The position numbers and the translations under genes were made by a program. From an uncultured Christensenellaceae bacterium (lineage in GTDB: Bacteria > Bacillota > Clostridia > Christensenellales > Borkfalkiaceae), in contig CAJUPX010000008.1 of the NCBI GenBank assembly GCA_910588685.1, positions 1-64,000 on the forward strand: DNA of 64,000 nt, read 5' to 3'. This document shows positions 54,092 to 63,552 of this stretch, piece by piece. The notes beneath the pieces are model-generated. The model worked only from the letters and a program-made list of their open reading frames with translations. It had not been told where the DNA came from and ran no database searches. How positions within the stretch are numbered: position 1 is the stretch's first letter; each line of letters opens with the position of its first letter.

Positions 54092-54973
54092 ATGAACGTA
54101 GCAATAAACGAAGCCTTTTTACAGCGAGTGGAAATGCTTCAGACCGTATTAAAAAACAACATAGCCGGTATGTTCGGCGGCAACCACAAGAGTAAGACCT
54201 ACGGTTCGTCGTGCGAGTTCGTCGATTACAGAAATTACGTTCCCGGCGACGATATAACCAAAATCGACTGGAATGCGTACGCCCGTTTTGAAACGCTTTA
54301 TTTAAAGCTGTATCTTGACGAGCGCAGGCTGCATACCAAAATTTATATAGACGTCAGCCAGTCTATGGCTTACGGCGAGGGTACCAAGGCGAAAATTGCT
54401 TTGCAGTTTGCCGCAACGCTCGCTTATCTTTCGGTTTGCGAGCTTGACAGGGTGTCTGTATTTACTATTAAAAACAGCGAGGTTACCGAAGTTATATCTT
54501 CTGTTTCGGGCAGGGAGCGTTATTTTGCCGAAATTACCAAGCTCAACGATATAGAGTTCGGCGGGGACTGTTTTATAAGCGAGGGCATACTGCCAACGCA
54601 GGTAGGATACGGCGACGGACTTTCCGTAATAATTTCCGACTTTTTAACGGACAATAATTATGAAAACGCAATAGATTATCTCGCCGATAAAAAGCGCGAC
54701 CTTCTCTGCGTTCAGGTGCTTACAAAGGACGAAATGAAGCCCAAAATCCGCGGCAAAAACATATTCTACGACAGCGAAAACGAAAACAGGAGCTACCGCA
54801 GAAACATCAACAAAGACATTATCAAAGCCTATCGCGAGGCGGTTAAATACGTGCAGGACAGACTGCTCAATTACTGCAACGCACGCGGCGCGGAGTATAT
54901 GCTCGTAAGGGACGACAAGCCCGTAGACGAGATATTCTTCGAGCGGCTGACGGCGATGGGGGTACTTAAATGA
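54092..54973 (+). CDS. DUF58 domain-containing protein
   Basis: The 293-residue protein has the DUF58 hallmark GSSCEFVDYRNYVPGDDITKIDWNAYARFETLYLKLY, then a VWA-like part with the MIDAS-type IDVSQSMAYGEG. It lies between moxR and the VWA genes, the standard order. It overlaps the next gene by 4 bases. Confidence 0.93.
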   Translation: MNVAINEAFLQRVEMLQTVLKNNIAGMFGGNHKSKTYGSSCEFVDYRNYVPGDDITKIDWNAYARFETLYLKLYLDERRLHTKIYIDVSQSMAYGEGTKAKIALQFAATLAYLSVCELDRVSVFTIKNSEVTEVISSVSGRERYFAEITKLNDIEFGGDCFISEGILPTQVGYGDGLSVIISDFLTDNNYENAIDYLADKKRDLLCVQVLTKDEMKPKIRGKNIFYDSENENRSYRRNINKDIIKAYREAVKYVQDRLLNYCNARGAEYMLVRDDKPVDEIFFERLTAMGVLK

Positions 54974-56880
54974 ATTTTTACTATCCTCTCGGTCTTCTCG
55001 GACTGATAGGCGTGCCTATCCTTATAATAATCTATATTATCAAGTCCAAGTATACCGAACAGACCGTAGCTTCGACCTACCTTTGGGAGTTGAGCGAAAG
55101 GTTTTTGAAAAAGAGAAAGCCCGTATCCAAAATCACGGGTATAATAACGCTGATACTGCAAATTCTGGCGGTGGTAACGGTATCGCTGCTAATCGCTCAC
55201 CCGGTGTTTACGATACCCGCGTCGGCTAACGATTATTTCTTTATCCTCGACGGCTCTGCGAGTATGAATATGACTCAGAACGGCGAAACGCGTTTTGAAA
55301 AGGCGCAAAAGCAAATAAACTCCGTTATCGACAAATCAAAGGGCGGCAGCTCTTACACGCTGGCGCTTGCGGGCGACAGCGTAAACGTAATGTTCGAGGG
55401 CATAACCGACAAAGAACAGGCTAAAATATTTATCAACGGTCTTAAAGCGGGCTGGAATTCCGCCGACTGTTCGTCCGCTGTTAACTTCGCGCAGGACTAC
55501 TTCGATTCCAACCGTTCGGCGCTTGTTTATCTCGTAACAGACAAACAGTACGAAACGGAAAATATCGAGCTTATAGACGTGTCCGGCGGCGAGGTAAACT
55601 ATGCGTTCGCAGATTACGGCTACGAGCTTGTTACAAACGGAATTACCGCGTCCGGCACGGTTGTGTCGTATTCGTCCGACGCAACGCTTACCGTCGAGCT
55701 GCTTTTAACGGTTGACGGCAAGGAAACGTCTTGCGCGCAGACAAAGGTATCGGCGGCAAAGGGCGTTTCGGCGGAGTTTACATTAAATTACAAACCGGGA
55801 GAAATGCCGTCTTTTACGGCGTTAAAGCTCAGAATAGCCGAAGCCGACGCACTTGCAGAAGACAACGTAATAATACTTTACGACAAGGCGAAGTCGGCGG
55901 ACAGAACCGTTCTGCTCGTCAACGGCACGGAGGACGGAGTATATCTCAAACAGTCGCTGGAATACGCGGGCAATGCAACGGTTACGGCTATGAGTTCAAT
56001 TGATTATGCAGAAACGTATGTAAACGACAACGTACCCGATGGCTACGGAATGTACGTTTACAACGGTTACGCGCCCGAAAAACTGCCTGCAAACGCCGCT
56101 ATATGGCTGCTCAACGCGGTTACGGGCACGGACAGCGGTTCGGGGATAACGTACAGGGATACGCTTACTCCGAGAGATAAAACCGGACCTGAAAGCTATT
56201 ACACCGCAAAATATTCTAAAAATACTTCGTCGCAGGCGAAAGAGCTTATGCTTGGACTTGTAAAACGCGACGTTGCCGTGCGCACGTACGCAAAATACGG
56301 CGTTCCCAGAAATTATACTAATATTTTAGAATACAACGGCGACGCGCTTATTACCGCAGGGCTTAACGGCAACAACGACAGACAGGTTGTGTTTGCGTTC
56401 GAGCTCGGAAATTCGAGCCTTGCGATGCTTGACGATTTTCTTATTCTGGTAAGAAATCTAATGAACTACTCTTTCCCGCAGGTAATAGACGAAACGGTTT
56501 ACGACTGCGGCGAAAACCTGGTCGTAAACGTAGTGCCCGGCTGCCGCAACATAGCGGTAACTTCGCCGAGCGGAAATACTGTAACGCTAGATACCGTGGA
56601 TAACGACGTTTGCGAGCTTGCTTTAACCGAAACGGGAACTTATACTATTAACGTGACGATTGCCGGCAAACAGGAGGACAGCGTGCTTTACGCATATGCG
56701 CGCGTGCCAGAGGTTGAAAGCCGCAATCCCGCCGGAGAGGCTATTTATCTTGCCGGCGACAGGGAATTTAATTATTCCGACGGATTTTACGATAAACTGC
56801 TGGCATTCTTTATACTTATAACTGTATTGCTGTTGGCTGATTGGGGGGTATACTGCTATGAACAATATCAGCTTCGATAA
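54970..56880 (+). CDS. BatA-like membrane protein with VWA domain
   Basis: The 636-residue protein has N-terminal membrane segments at about 5-24 and 56-78 (BatA type), a VWA domain (about 88-210) with MIDAS LDGSASMN, beta-rich domains and a C-terminal membrane segment (about 608-628). The bulk should lie outside the membrane. It overlaps the next gene by 23 bases. Confidence 0.88.
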   Translation: MNFYYPLGLLGLIGVPILIIIYIIKSKYTEQTVASTYLWELSERFLKKRKPVSKITGIITLILQILAVVTVSLLIAHPVFTIPASANDYFFILDGSASMNMTQNGETRFEKAQKQINSVIDKSKGGSSYTLALAGDSVNVMFEGITDKEQAKIFINGLKAGWNSADCSSAVNFAQDYFDSNRSALVYLVTDKQYETENIELIDVSGGEVNYAFADYGYELVTNGITASGTVVSYSSDATLTVELLLTVDGKETSCAQTKVSAAKGVSAEFTLNYKPGEMPSFTALKLRIAEADALAEDNVIILYDKAKSADRTVLLVNGTEDGVYLKQSLEYAGNATVTAMSSIDYAETYVNDNVPDGYGMYVYNGYAPEKLPANAAIWLLNAVTGTDSGSGITYRDTLTPRDKTGPESYYTAKYSKNTSSQAKELMLGLVKRDVAVRTYAKYGVPRNYTNILEYNGDALITAGLNGNNDRQVVFAFELGNSSLAMLDDFLILVRNLMNYSFPQVIDETVYDCGENLVVNVVPGCRNIAVTSPSGNTVTLDTVDNDVCELALTETGTYTINVTIAGKQEDSVLYAYARVPEVESRNPAGEAIYLAGDREFNYSDGFYDKLLAFFILITVLLLADWGVYCYEQYQLR

Positions 56881-59536
56881 CCCCTGGCTGCTGTTGCTTT
56901 TAATACCTATGCTTGCGGCGGTGTTCGTTCCGTTCTTTATTACGGTCAGGCGCGATAACGCAAACTGCCACAATATAACTGCCGTCTGTCTGCATACGGT
57001 GCTATGCATTTGCCTTGCGCTTACGATAGCGGGTATGACTTTTGAATCGGTTATAACCGAAACCAACGTATACGTGCTTGCAGACGTTTCCTATTCGGCT
57101 AACCATAATCTGGACGAAGTGCAGGAAAAGGTGGAGGATATTGCGGGCAAACTGCCCAAAAATTCCAAAATGGGCGTAATTGCTTTCGGCAGAAACCAGG
57201 AAATTCTGTCAGACATAGGCGACAGGATACCCAACGTTAAAAACGCCGGAAACGTGGATAAAAGCGCCACCGATTTGGCTTCCGCTCTGAGATATGCGGG
57301 CAACCTGTTTGATGACGGCGTTATTAAACGCATTATAATTATAACGGACGGCGCGGAAACGGTTGCCGCAAGCAACATAATAAAGGTTGTGAACAACTTG
57401 CAGGAAACGGACGTTTGCGTTGACGCCGTTTATCTTGACGATACGCTCGAAAAAGACGTGCGCGAGCTGCAGATAGACGCCGTTGAAGCTAATTATTCCA
57501 CTTACCTAAACAAAAACGAGAAGGTAAACGTAATGGTCAGGGCTAACTGCGGCGTTAAAGAGGACGGCACGGTTAACGACAGAATTGACGGCTATATCGG
57601 TCTTTACCGCGACGGTACGCTGTTGGAAAGGCGGGCAAGCTCTTTTTACAACGGTCTTAACGTATTCAGCTTACCTGTTCCCACCGAAGAAACGGGCGAA
57701 TTTGCCTACGAAGTTAAGGTTGAGGCAGTAAACGCGGGCGACGACGCTTCGCCGCATAACAACAGCTATCTGTTCAATCAGAAAATAACCGCTGAATTTA
57801 ACGTGCTGTTCATAGGCGGAAGCCAGGCAGACGTTGCCGCCGGTATGCACATTTACGGCGATAAAAACGTTAAATACGTTACGGAAATTTCGGATATTCC
57901 GCTTTCAGTCGAGGAAATGTGCGTATACGACGAGATTGCGATGAGCAACTTCGACGTGCGCAGAATTCCCGCAAGCACGATGTTTTTAAACAGTCTTACC
58001 GTTATCGTGAACGACTACGGAAAAACGCTGACGACATACGGCAATACTTTTTTACAGGAAAATACCTCGGGCGATAACCAGGCGTTGAATATGCTTGCGG
58101 ATTTGCTTCCGGTAAGAGTGGGAAATTACGATATGGACGAAAGGTTGATTACTATAATTCTCGACATTTCGCTCAGTATGAATTTCTCGGGTCGTTTCGC
58201 CGTTGCAAAGCGCGCGGCTATAGAGCTTTTGAGCGTGCTCAATCCCAACGATATGGTAATGGTTATCAGCTTTTCGGGCGGGGTAAAAGAGCTGTTGCCG
58301 CCTACAAGGCTTACTAATACAAGCGTAATTATCAATAAAATCAATCAGGCGGAAGCCGAAAACGGAACTAATATCAGCTCGGCGTTCAAACACGCGTATG
58401 ACCTTATGCCCAAAAACTTCCACGAAAAGCAGGTTATACTCATTTCCGACGGTATGAACCCTGCCGACGACTACGGCGAGTCGGTTTCGCTCGCGGATCA
58501 GATGTCCCGGGACGGTATACTTATATCAACGCTCGGAATTTTCGCCACGGCGGACGGTCGGAAGCTGCTCACTGATATTTACGGCACGAATACTCTTCCG
58601 GGAGCGTTCAATAAAAATATCGAACACGAGCAGGACATAGATTTTACCATAAAGGATATAAGCGGCGAAAAACAGCAGGTCAGGATTGAGGGCGACAGGT
58701 ATTCCGTTGACTTCGACCGTACGGACGACGTTGCGGAAGGTATCGAGAATATCGGTGAAATTTCCGGGTTCTGGTACAATGCCGCAAAGAGCACGGCAAC
58801 CACGGCGGTAACTGCCAAGTATTTCCGCGATAAAACCACTTCGTTCGACGTGCCAGTTTACGCGTACTGGAGCGGAGGCGGAAAGGGCAAGGTAGTATCC
58901 TTTATGTCCGATATTTCTAACGAATGGACGGACGGCTGGTCGGAGGGAACGGGTGGCAATAAGCTGCTTTCGAATATACCGCTGGCAACGCTTCCCAACG
59001 AGCGCAACGTAATGCCGTTTATTGTGGACGTGGGCGTGGAAAGCGGTACGGCGACGGTTAACGTCAAGGGGTCTTCCAACCTCGGCAGCAGTACGGAGTT
59101 TACCGTTACTTTAACCGATCCGGTTAATAAGGTTACGGTAAAAACGCTTGCTTATAACGCGGGGTCGTATTTTGCAAACTTCGGAGTGGACGCGCCCGGC
59201 GTATATAAAGTGCATCTCGAATACACTCTTAAAGACGTGCATTACGAGGCGGATACCGAATTTACAGTTTCTTACTATGCGGAATACGACGCTTTTGCAA
59301 GCTACAGCAAATCTTATCTTTACAGGCTCCTGACCGAAAACGGAAGCATACTCGAGCTTGACGAAGTTACGGTGCTTGAAAACAACGGAGTTAATTATAC
59401 CACGTATATATTTAACTTTACCGTTCCGCTTATGATTGTAAGCGCGGTGCTGTTTGTGGTAAGTATAATTATAAGACAGCTTAAATGGAAAGACGTTACG
59501 TCGTTCTTTAAAGGATTTACAAGGAGGAAGCATTAA
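56858..59536 (+). CDS. Membrane protein with two VWA domains
   Basis: The 892-residue protein has two N-terminal membrane segments (about 10-30, 43-64) and two VWA domains. The first (about 70-195) has ADVSYSAN and ITDGAE. The second (about 425-560) has ILDISLSMNFSG and ISDGMNPADD. A GATase1-like stretch lies between (NVLFIGGSQADV), followed by beta domains and a C-terminal membrane segment (about 855-878). Both MIDAS sites look intact. The stop overlaps the next start as TAATG. Confidence 0.88.
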   Translation: MNNISFDNPWLLLLLIPMLAAVFVPFFITVRRDNANCHNITAVCLHTVLCICLALTIAGMTFESVITETNVYVLADVSYSANHNLDEVQEKVEDIAGKLPKNSKMGVIAFGRNQEILSDIGDRIPNVKNAGNVDKSATDLASALRYAGNLFDDGVIKRIIIITDGAETVAASNIIKVVNNLQETDVCVDAVYLDDTLEKDVRELQIDAVEANYSTYLNKNEKVNVMVRANCGVKEDGTVNDRIDGYIGLYRDGTLLERRASSFYNGLNVFSLPVPTEETGEFAYEVKVEAVNAGDDASPHNNSYLFNQKITAEFNVLFIGGSQADVAAGMHIYGDKNVKYVTEISDIPLSVEEMCVYDEIAMSNFDVRRIPASTMFLNSLTVIVNDYGKTLTTYGNTFLQENTSGDNQALNMLADLLPVRVGNYDMDERLITIILDISLSMNFSGRFAVAKRAAIELLSVLNPNDMVMVISFSGGVKELLPPTRLTNTSVIINKINQAEAENGTNISSAFKHAYDLMPKNFHEKQVILISDGMNPADDYGESVSLADQMSRDGILISTLGIFATADGRKLLTDIYGTNTLPGAFNKNIEHEQDIDFTIKDISGEKQQVRIEGDRYSVDFDRTDDVAEGIENIGEISGFWYNAAKSTATTAVTAKYFRDKTTSFDVPVYAYWSGGGKGKVVSFMSDISNEWTDGWSEGTGGNKLLSNIPLATLPNERNVMPFIVDVGVESGTATVNVKGSSNLGSSTEFTVTLTDPVNKVTVKTLAYNAGSYFANFGVDAPGVYKVHLEYTLKDVHYEADTEFTVSYYAEYDAFASYSKSYLYRLLTENGSILELDEVTVLENNGVNYTTYIFNFTVPLMIVSAVLFVVSIIIRQLKWKDVTSFFKGFTRRKH

Positions 59537-61011
59537 TGAAAAAGAAAATATTATGCGTTATTCTTGTTGTTCTTTGCGCTATTCTCGGCTTTTCGGGCTG
59601 CGGATTAGGCTCGTACGTAGACAATGCCGGGGATAAAAATTCCTCAAACGGCAGCACGGGCGGCGATAAGCCCGATAACCCGGGCGGCGACCCGGAGCAG
59701 ACTAATCATAATTACACGGCTTACGTATTTCTCAACAACGCTCCGTACAATCCGGGCAACGACACCGTTACCGTGGTTTGGAGGAACGATTACGAAATTG
59801 TAAGACGCGAGCTGCGTTCGGACGGCAGCGCCGACGCTGGCGAGCTTGACGGGGATTATAATGTGTATCTCGAGGGATTGCCCTCTAAATATACCTACAA
59901 TCCCAACGAGAACAACGCCGTCGGTTTTGTGGATATTACCGATACCAACGACAATCCTTACGCGGGGCGCAGGGTGGATATAAACCTGAGAACGGTAAAG
60001 GAGCCTGAAAGGGGTACCGGAGAGGGACTCTATCTCGACGGCGGCTGCTATTACGTGCGCTACGACGGCACGTACCGAGCGGTTATTAACGGCGCGAACA
60101 AGTGCAAGTATTACGAATACACGCCTACGGCGGAAGGGTACTACTCTATAGTATCCTGGGTAAGCGTATACGACGACGAAGTAAATCCTCTTATAGATAT
60201 TTACCAGGGTACTACCGGCTGGAAAAATTTCAGCCGCACGATAGACGCGGGCGGGGCTTCGCTTACGGGCGGTTTTACAAAAAATTTCCGGTATGAGGTA
60301 AGGATAGATAAGAGCGAAGTGGGTAACGCATTCACGTTTGCCGTCCGAGCCGATTCAAAGCAGGGGGAATACCCTGTATACGTGGATTTTGCCATAACGT
60401 ACGAGGGAGATTATATAGGTTCGAACTCAGATATAAGGGTGCAGGTTGCAAAACAGGCGAAGTTTAAAGCTCGCGAGCCTTACGTGAACGAGCATTTTGA
60501 ATTCGCCGACGTTGGAACAAAGATATTCGACAGTACTAAATACCGCTATAATCCCGATACCGGCAGATACCATTATTACAGCCTTGAATTATTCCCCGAC
60601 GGCTATAAAGACGGCGCGCTGACGTACGAAGCGGGTTACGGTCCGGTGTTGCTGTGTGCGATTACTCCGCAGATTCCGTCGTTCCTCATAACAACGCTTT
60701 ACAATGCGAACGTTGTAGGGACTAACAGCAGTAACTGGCTTATGCTCTATAATATGTGGATAGAGGAAGAGGGCAAGTATGCCGTGTTGAACTATACTGA
60801 CTTTATCAGGAAAGATTATTACAGAGTTTGCAACAGTCAGGGGTATTGCTACGTAACGCCCGAGCTTGTGCAGTTCCTGCAGAAGTTTGCCGAAAACCAT
60901 TCGCTTTACACTGACGGCGTGGGACCTGGAGAAAATACCCCCGAAGACCTCGGGTACATTTCTGACCAGGACGGCTTGTGGCTGTTTGCCTGCGGATTCT
61001 ACACCGCGTGA
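59536..61011 (+). CDS. Lipoprotein of the MoxR operon, unknown
   Basis: The 491-residue protein has a signal peptide with lipobox GFSGC, a Gly/Asn/Asp linker (about 30-60), a domain with carboxypeptidase-regulatory-like text (YEIVRRELRSDGSADAGELDGDYNVYLEGLPSKYTY), a jelly-roll-like region (YYEYTPTAEGYYSIVSWVS), and a globular C-terminus. Its start overlaps the double-VWA gene stop, so it belongs to the operon and is a likely client or partner. Confidence 0.78.
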   Translation: MKKKILCVILVVLCAILGFSGCGLGSYVDNAGDKNSSNGSTGGDKPDNPGGDPEQTNHNYTAYVFLNNAPYNPGNDTVTVVWRNDYEIVRRELRSDGSADAGELDGDYNVYLEGLPSKYTYNPNENNAVGFVDITDTNDNPYAGRRVDINLRTVKEPERGTGEGLYLDGGCYYVRYDGTYRAVINGANKCKYYEYTPTAEGYYSIVSWVSVYDDEVNPLIDIYQGTTGWKNFSRTIDAGGASLTGGFTKNFRYEVRIDKSEVGNAFTFAVRADSKQGEYPVYVDFAITYEGDYIGSNSDIRVQVAKQAKFKAREPYVNEHFEFADVGTKIFDSTKYRYNPDTGRYHYYSLELFPDGYKDGALTYEAGYGPVLLCAITPQIPSFLITTLYNANVVGTNSSNWLMLYNMWIEEEGKYAVLNYTDFIRKDYYRVCNSQGYCYVTPELVQFLQKFAENHSLYTDGVGPGENTPEDLGYISDQDGLWLFACGFYTA

Positions 61012-61036
61012 TATTAATTTAACTAACAATTCGGGT

Positions 61037-61055
61037 GCGGGAGCATAAATCCCGC
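61037..61055 (+). other. Intercistronic hairpin
   Basis: GCGGGA/TCCCGC with a 7-base loop lies 18 bases before the next ATG, without a T-run. It may protect or tune the message rather than stop transcription. Confidence 0.45.
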
Positions 61056-61072
61056 GCCGGACGAGGTAAAAA

Positions 61073-63397
61073 ATGAAAAAAACTATTCGTAATTTAAGCG
61101 TAATACTTGTAATTTTAGCGGCGTTTGTTTTTAACGCGTTTGCATTTACCGCCTGTTCCGGCAATAAAGTAGAACGGCTTAAAGTGGAGAACGCAAAAAC
61201 GACCTTTGTTACGGGCGATGAATTCGACCTGGGCAGTTATAAGGTATATGCCGTTTACACTAACGGCGAGGAAATAGACGTTACCGCGGAAGCTTCTATT
61301 AAGAAAGAAAACGGTTTTGATATGAACGTTGAGGGCAGTTATCAGATAACCTTTTCGTACGGCGGCAAAAAAGAAGTTGTGGAAATTTACGTAAATAACG
61401 TGGAACCTATACTTATCAGGCTTGCTGTTAATACCGACGCGGTTAAAACCACTTATGAGCTCGGCGAAGAGATATCCTTTGACGGACTTAAAGTAATAAG
61501 CACCTATCAGAACGCGCAGGGCAAAAATTACGAATTAGAAACGGACGTTTTAAAGGAGTTTACTCTTAAAATAACCGACCCCGCCGGCGCGGTTGTAAAC
61601 GACGATTATTTTTCTATGCTCGGTGCTTATACTGTTTCCGTATCCAAGAGCGGAGTTGAAGCAAGCTTTACGGTAAACGTAGAGGGCGTAAACATATCCA
61701 CCGTGCAGGGTGCGATAGCCGCCGGCAGAGCTTTCAAATCGGAGGTTAAAAACGGAGACCAGACCTGGAGCGGCAAATCAAAGGTGGGTTCTACCCACAT
61801 TAATGCGAGCTATGATTATGAATTCGGCAATAAATACGCAAATATAAAAGCCGACAACCATAGCGGATTAAAAGAAGAGTTTTTCTACGGCGTTGACGAC
61901 CTCGGCGCATTTGCCGTACGCTATGAAAACGGAGATCCTGCCGTTTTAGGTCAGGTAAACAGCGAGATGATAAACGGTGCGCCTGTTTTTCTCTGGTATA
62001 ACAGGAGAACGGAGTACGGCGTTGAAGCCGCGCTCGCTCACCTTTATAACGAAGCGCGTAAATGCACAAACAAAGATCTTGACGAAGGGCTTGATGAAAT
62101 CACCAGATCGTACTGGTTTTCGTTCAGCGGACTTGTAGCGGGTACGAGCGCTCCCGACTACTATGAAACGGACGTGCTTTTTGAACTTGACGACAATTAT
62201 ATTGTTAAAAAATTTGAAGTTACCCAGAATTTTTACGAGAATAATTCGGCGTGGGCGGAGGGTATACCTACGTTTATAACCGACGAGAACGGTATAACCA
62301 GACCCAACGGCGAGCCTACTTACGTTACAACGTATTCGTCTAATCAATTTGCCGGCGAAAGAACGGCGGAAAATCCGTACACCCGCGATTCTCTTAATAT
62401 TTCCGACTATATAATTACAAAGGACGGAGAAGAGATAAAAGACGGCGACGTAATAAAGTGTGACGTAACCGACGGATATATAGAGCTTGTATTAAGCGAT
62501 ATTCAACCTGTAATTGCAGGCTTTGTATCCGACCCGCTTAAAATTAAGTACGACAACGGTTACAATAATTTCCAGGACGGTTTGTCTGGTATTTTCAATT
62601 ACGATTTGTTCAATTTACAGTTCAGCTCGGTGTATAATTCCAACACTAAAAAGACAACCAGCAAAATAAAAATAACTTTAAAAAACGGCGGTAAATTCAA
62701 GATAGTATTAAAAACCGAAAAAACGCTGAAAACTCTGATGTTCGACGTTACCGGTTTACCTCCCGCAACAATGTCTGCTAAGATATACAACGCAAACACC
62801 CAGATGTTCTACGATAACAATAAAAAGACTATATCAATGACGGGGGCGGTTGTATTTTACGGAGCGGTAGACAAGTATAAAAACGGCGCGCAGACGGCAA
62901 CGGTAGTTTCGGATAACGCGGAATTTGCAAAAATAGAAAAAACAGAGATAAACGGCGAGGAATGCTTTAAGTTTACCGCAACGCAAAACGGCGTGTACAC
63001 CGTTGAAACTGTTTCCGACGTTGCTCCTGCCGTTAAATGCGTGTTTACCTTTACGGTCAGCGATATGCCGGATTTCGAGAGCGTTTTAACGGGCACTTAT
63101 AAAACCGAGCCCGTAAACGATACGGATTTGAGCGTGTATACCGTAGTCTTTACGCAGGAAAGTGCGGGCGACAGCGTAAGCGGAAGCGTAACTGTAACGA
63201 GAACGCCTACTGCCGGAAGCGGCAGCGCGCAAACGGAAACGCTGAGCTTTACCGTTGATTTTGACAATATAAAGGTTAAGCTCACCCACGTATCGGGTAC
63301 TGCTATCGGCGCGGATTTGGTTTTCAGCGACGACGGCGAACTGATGCTGGAGGACAGATACGGTAAAGCTTATAAATTGAACGTTTTTAATAACTGA
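61073..63397 (+). CDS. Lipoprotein with bacterial Ig-like domains
   Basis: The 774-residue protein has a signal peptide with lipobox FTAC and two Big_3-type Ig domains (about 35-112 and 113-205; TTFVTGDEFDLGSYKVYAVYTNGEEIDVTAE). A domain of about 230 residues (AYDYEFGN.. texts), further beta domains and a C-terminal lipocalin-like module (LTGTYKTEPVNDTDLSVYTVVF) follow. It is the last gene of the MoxR operon. Role unknown. Confidence 0.8.
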   Translation: MKKTIRNLSVILVILAAFVFNAFAFTACSGNKVERLKVENAKTTFVTGDEFDLGSYKVYAVYTNGEEIDVTAEASIKKENGFDMNVEGSYQITFSYGGKKEVVEIYVNNVEPILIRLAVNTDAVKTTYELGEEISFDGLKVISTYQNAQGKNYELETDVLKEFTLKITDPAGAVVNDDYFSMLGAYTVSVSKSGVEASFTVNVEGVNISTVQGAIAAGRAFKSEVKNGDQTWSGKSKVGSTHINASYDYEFGNKYANIKADNHSGLKEEFFYGVDDLGAFAVRYENGDPAVLGQVNSEMINGAPVFLWYNRRTEYGVEAALAHLYNEARKCTNKDLDEGLDEITRSYWFSFSGLVAGTSAPDYYETDVLFELDDNYIVKKFEVTQNFYENNSAWAEGIPTFITDENGITRPNGEPTYVTTYSSNQFAGERTAENPYTRDSLNISDYIITKDGEEIKDGDVIKCDVTDGYIELVLSDIQPVIAGFVSDPLKIKYDNGYNNFQDGLSGIFNYDLFNLQFSSVYNSNTKKTTSKIKITLKNGGKFKIVLKTEKTLKTLMFDVTGLPPATMSAKIYNANTQMFYDNNKKTISMTGAVVFYGAVDKYKNGAQTATVVSDNAEFAKIEKTEINGEECFKFTATQNGVYTVETVSDVAPAVKCVFTFTVSDMPDFESVLTGTYKTEPVNDTDLSVYTVVFTQESAGDSVSGSVTVTRTPTAGSGSAQTETLSFTVDFDNIKVKLTHVSGTAIGADLVFSDDGELMLEDRYGKAYKLNVFNN

Positions 63398-63429
63398 TTT
63401 TGCAGTTAATAAATCAGAATTATCAAAAA

Positions 63430-63463
63430 TAAAGCCCTGTCGCTCGACAGAGCTTTATTTTTT
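63430..63463 (+). terminator. Terminator of the MoxR operon
   Basis: AAAGC-CTGTC pairs with GACAG-GCTTT over GCTC with one mismatch, followed by TTTTTT. Confidence 0.8.
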
Positions 63464-63552
63464 ATGTCAAATAAAAACAAATACGGGCGTATAACAATAA
63501 ATTACTTTCACATACTTTTTTTACGGCATTATTTGCCTCTAATAGGAGTTTT

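Noticed and set aside
52938-54104. Long open frame of 388 codons on the minus strand
   Set aside because: It lies exactly opposite moxR, has no ribosome site or known domain, and arises from the codon pattern of the real gene.
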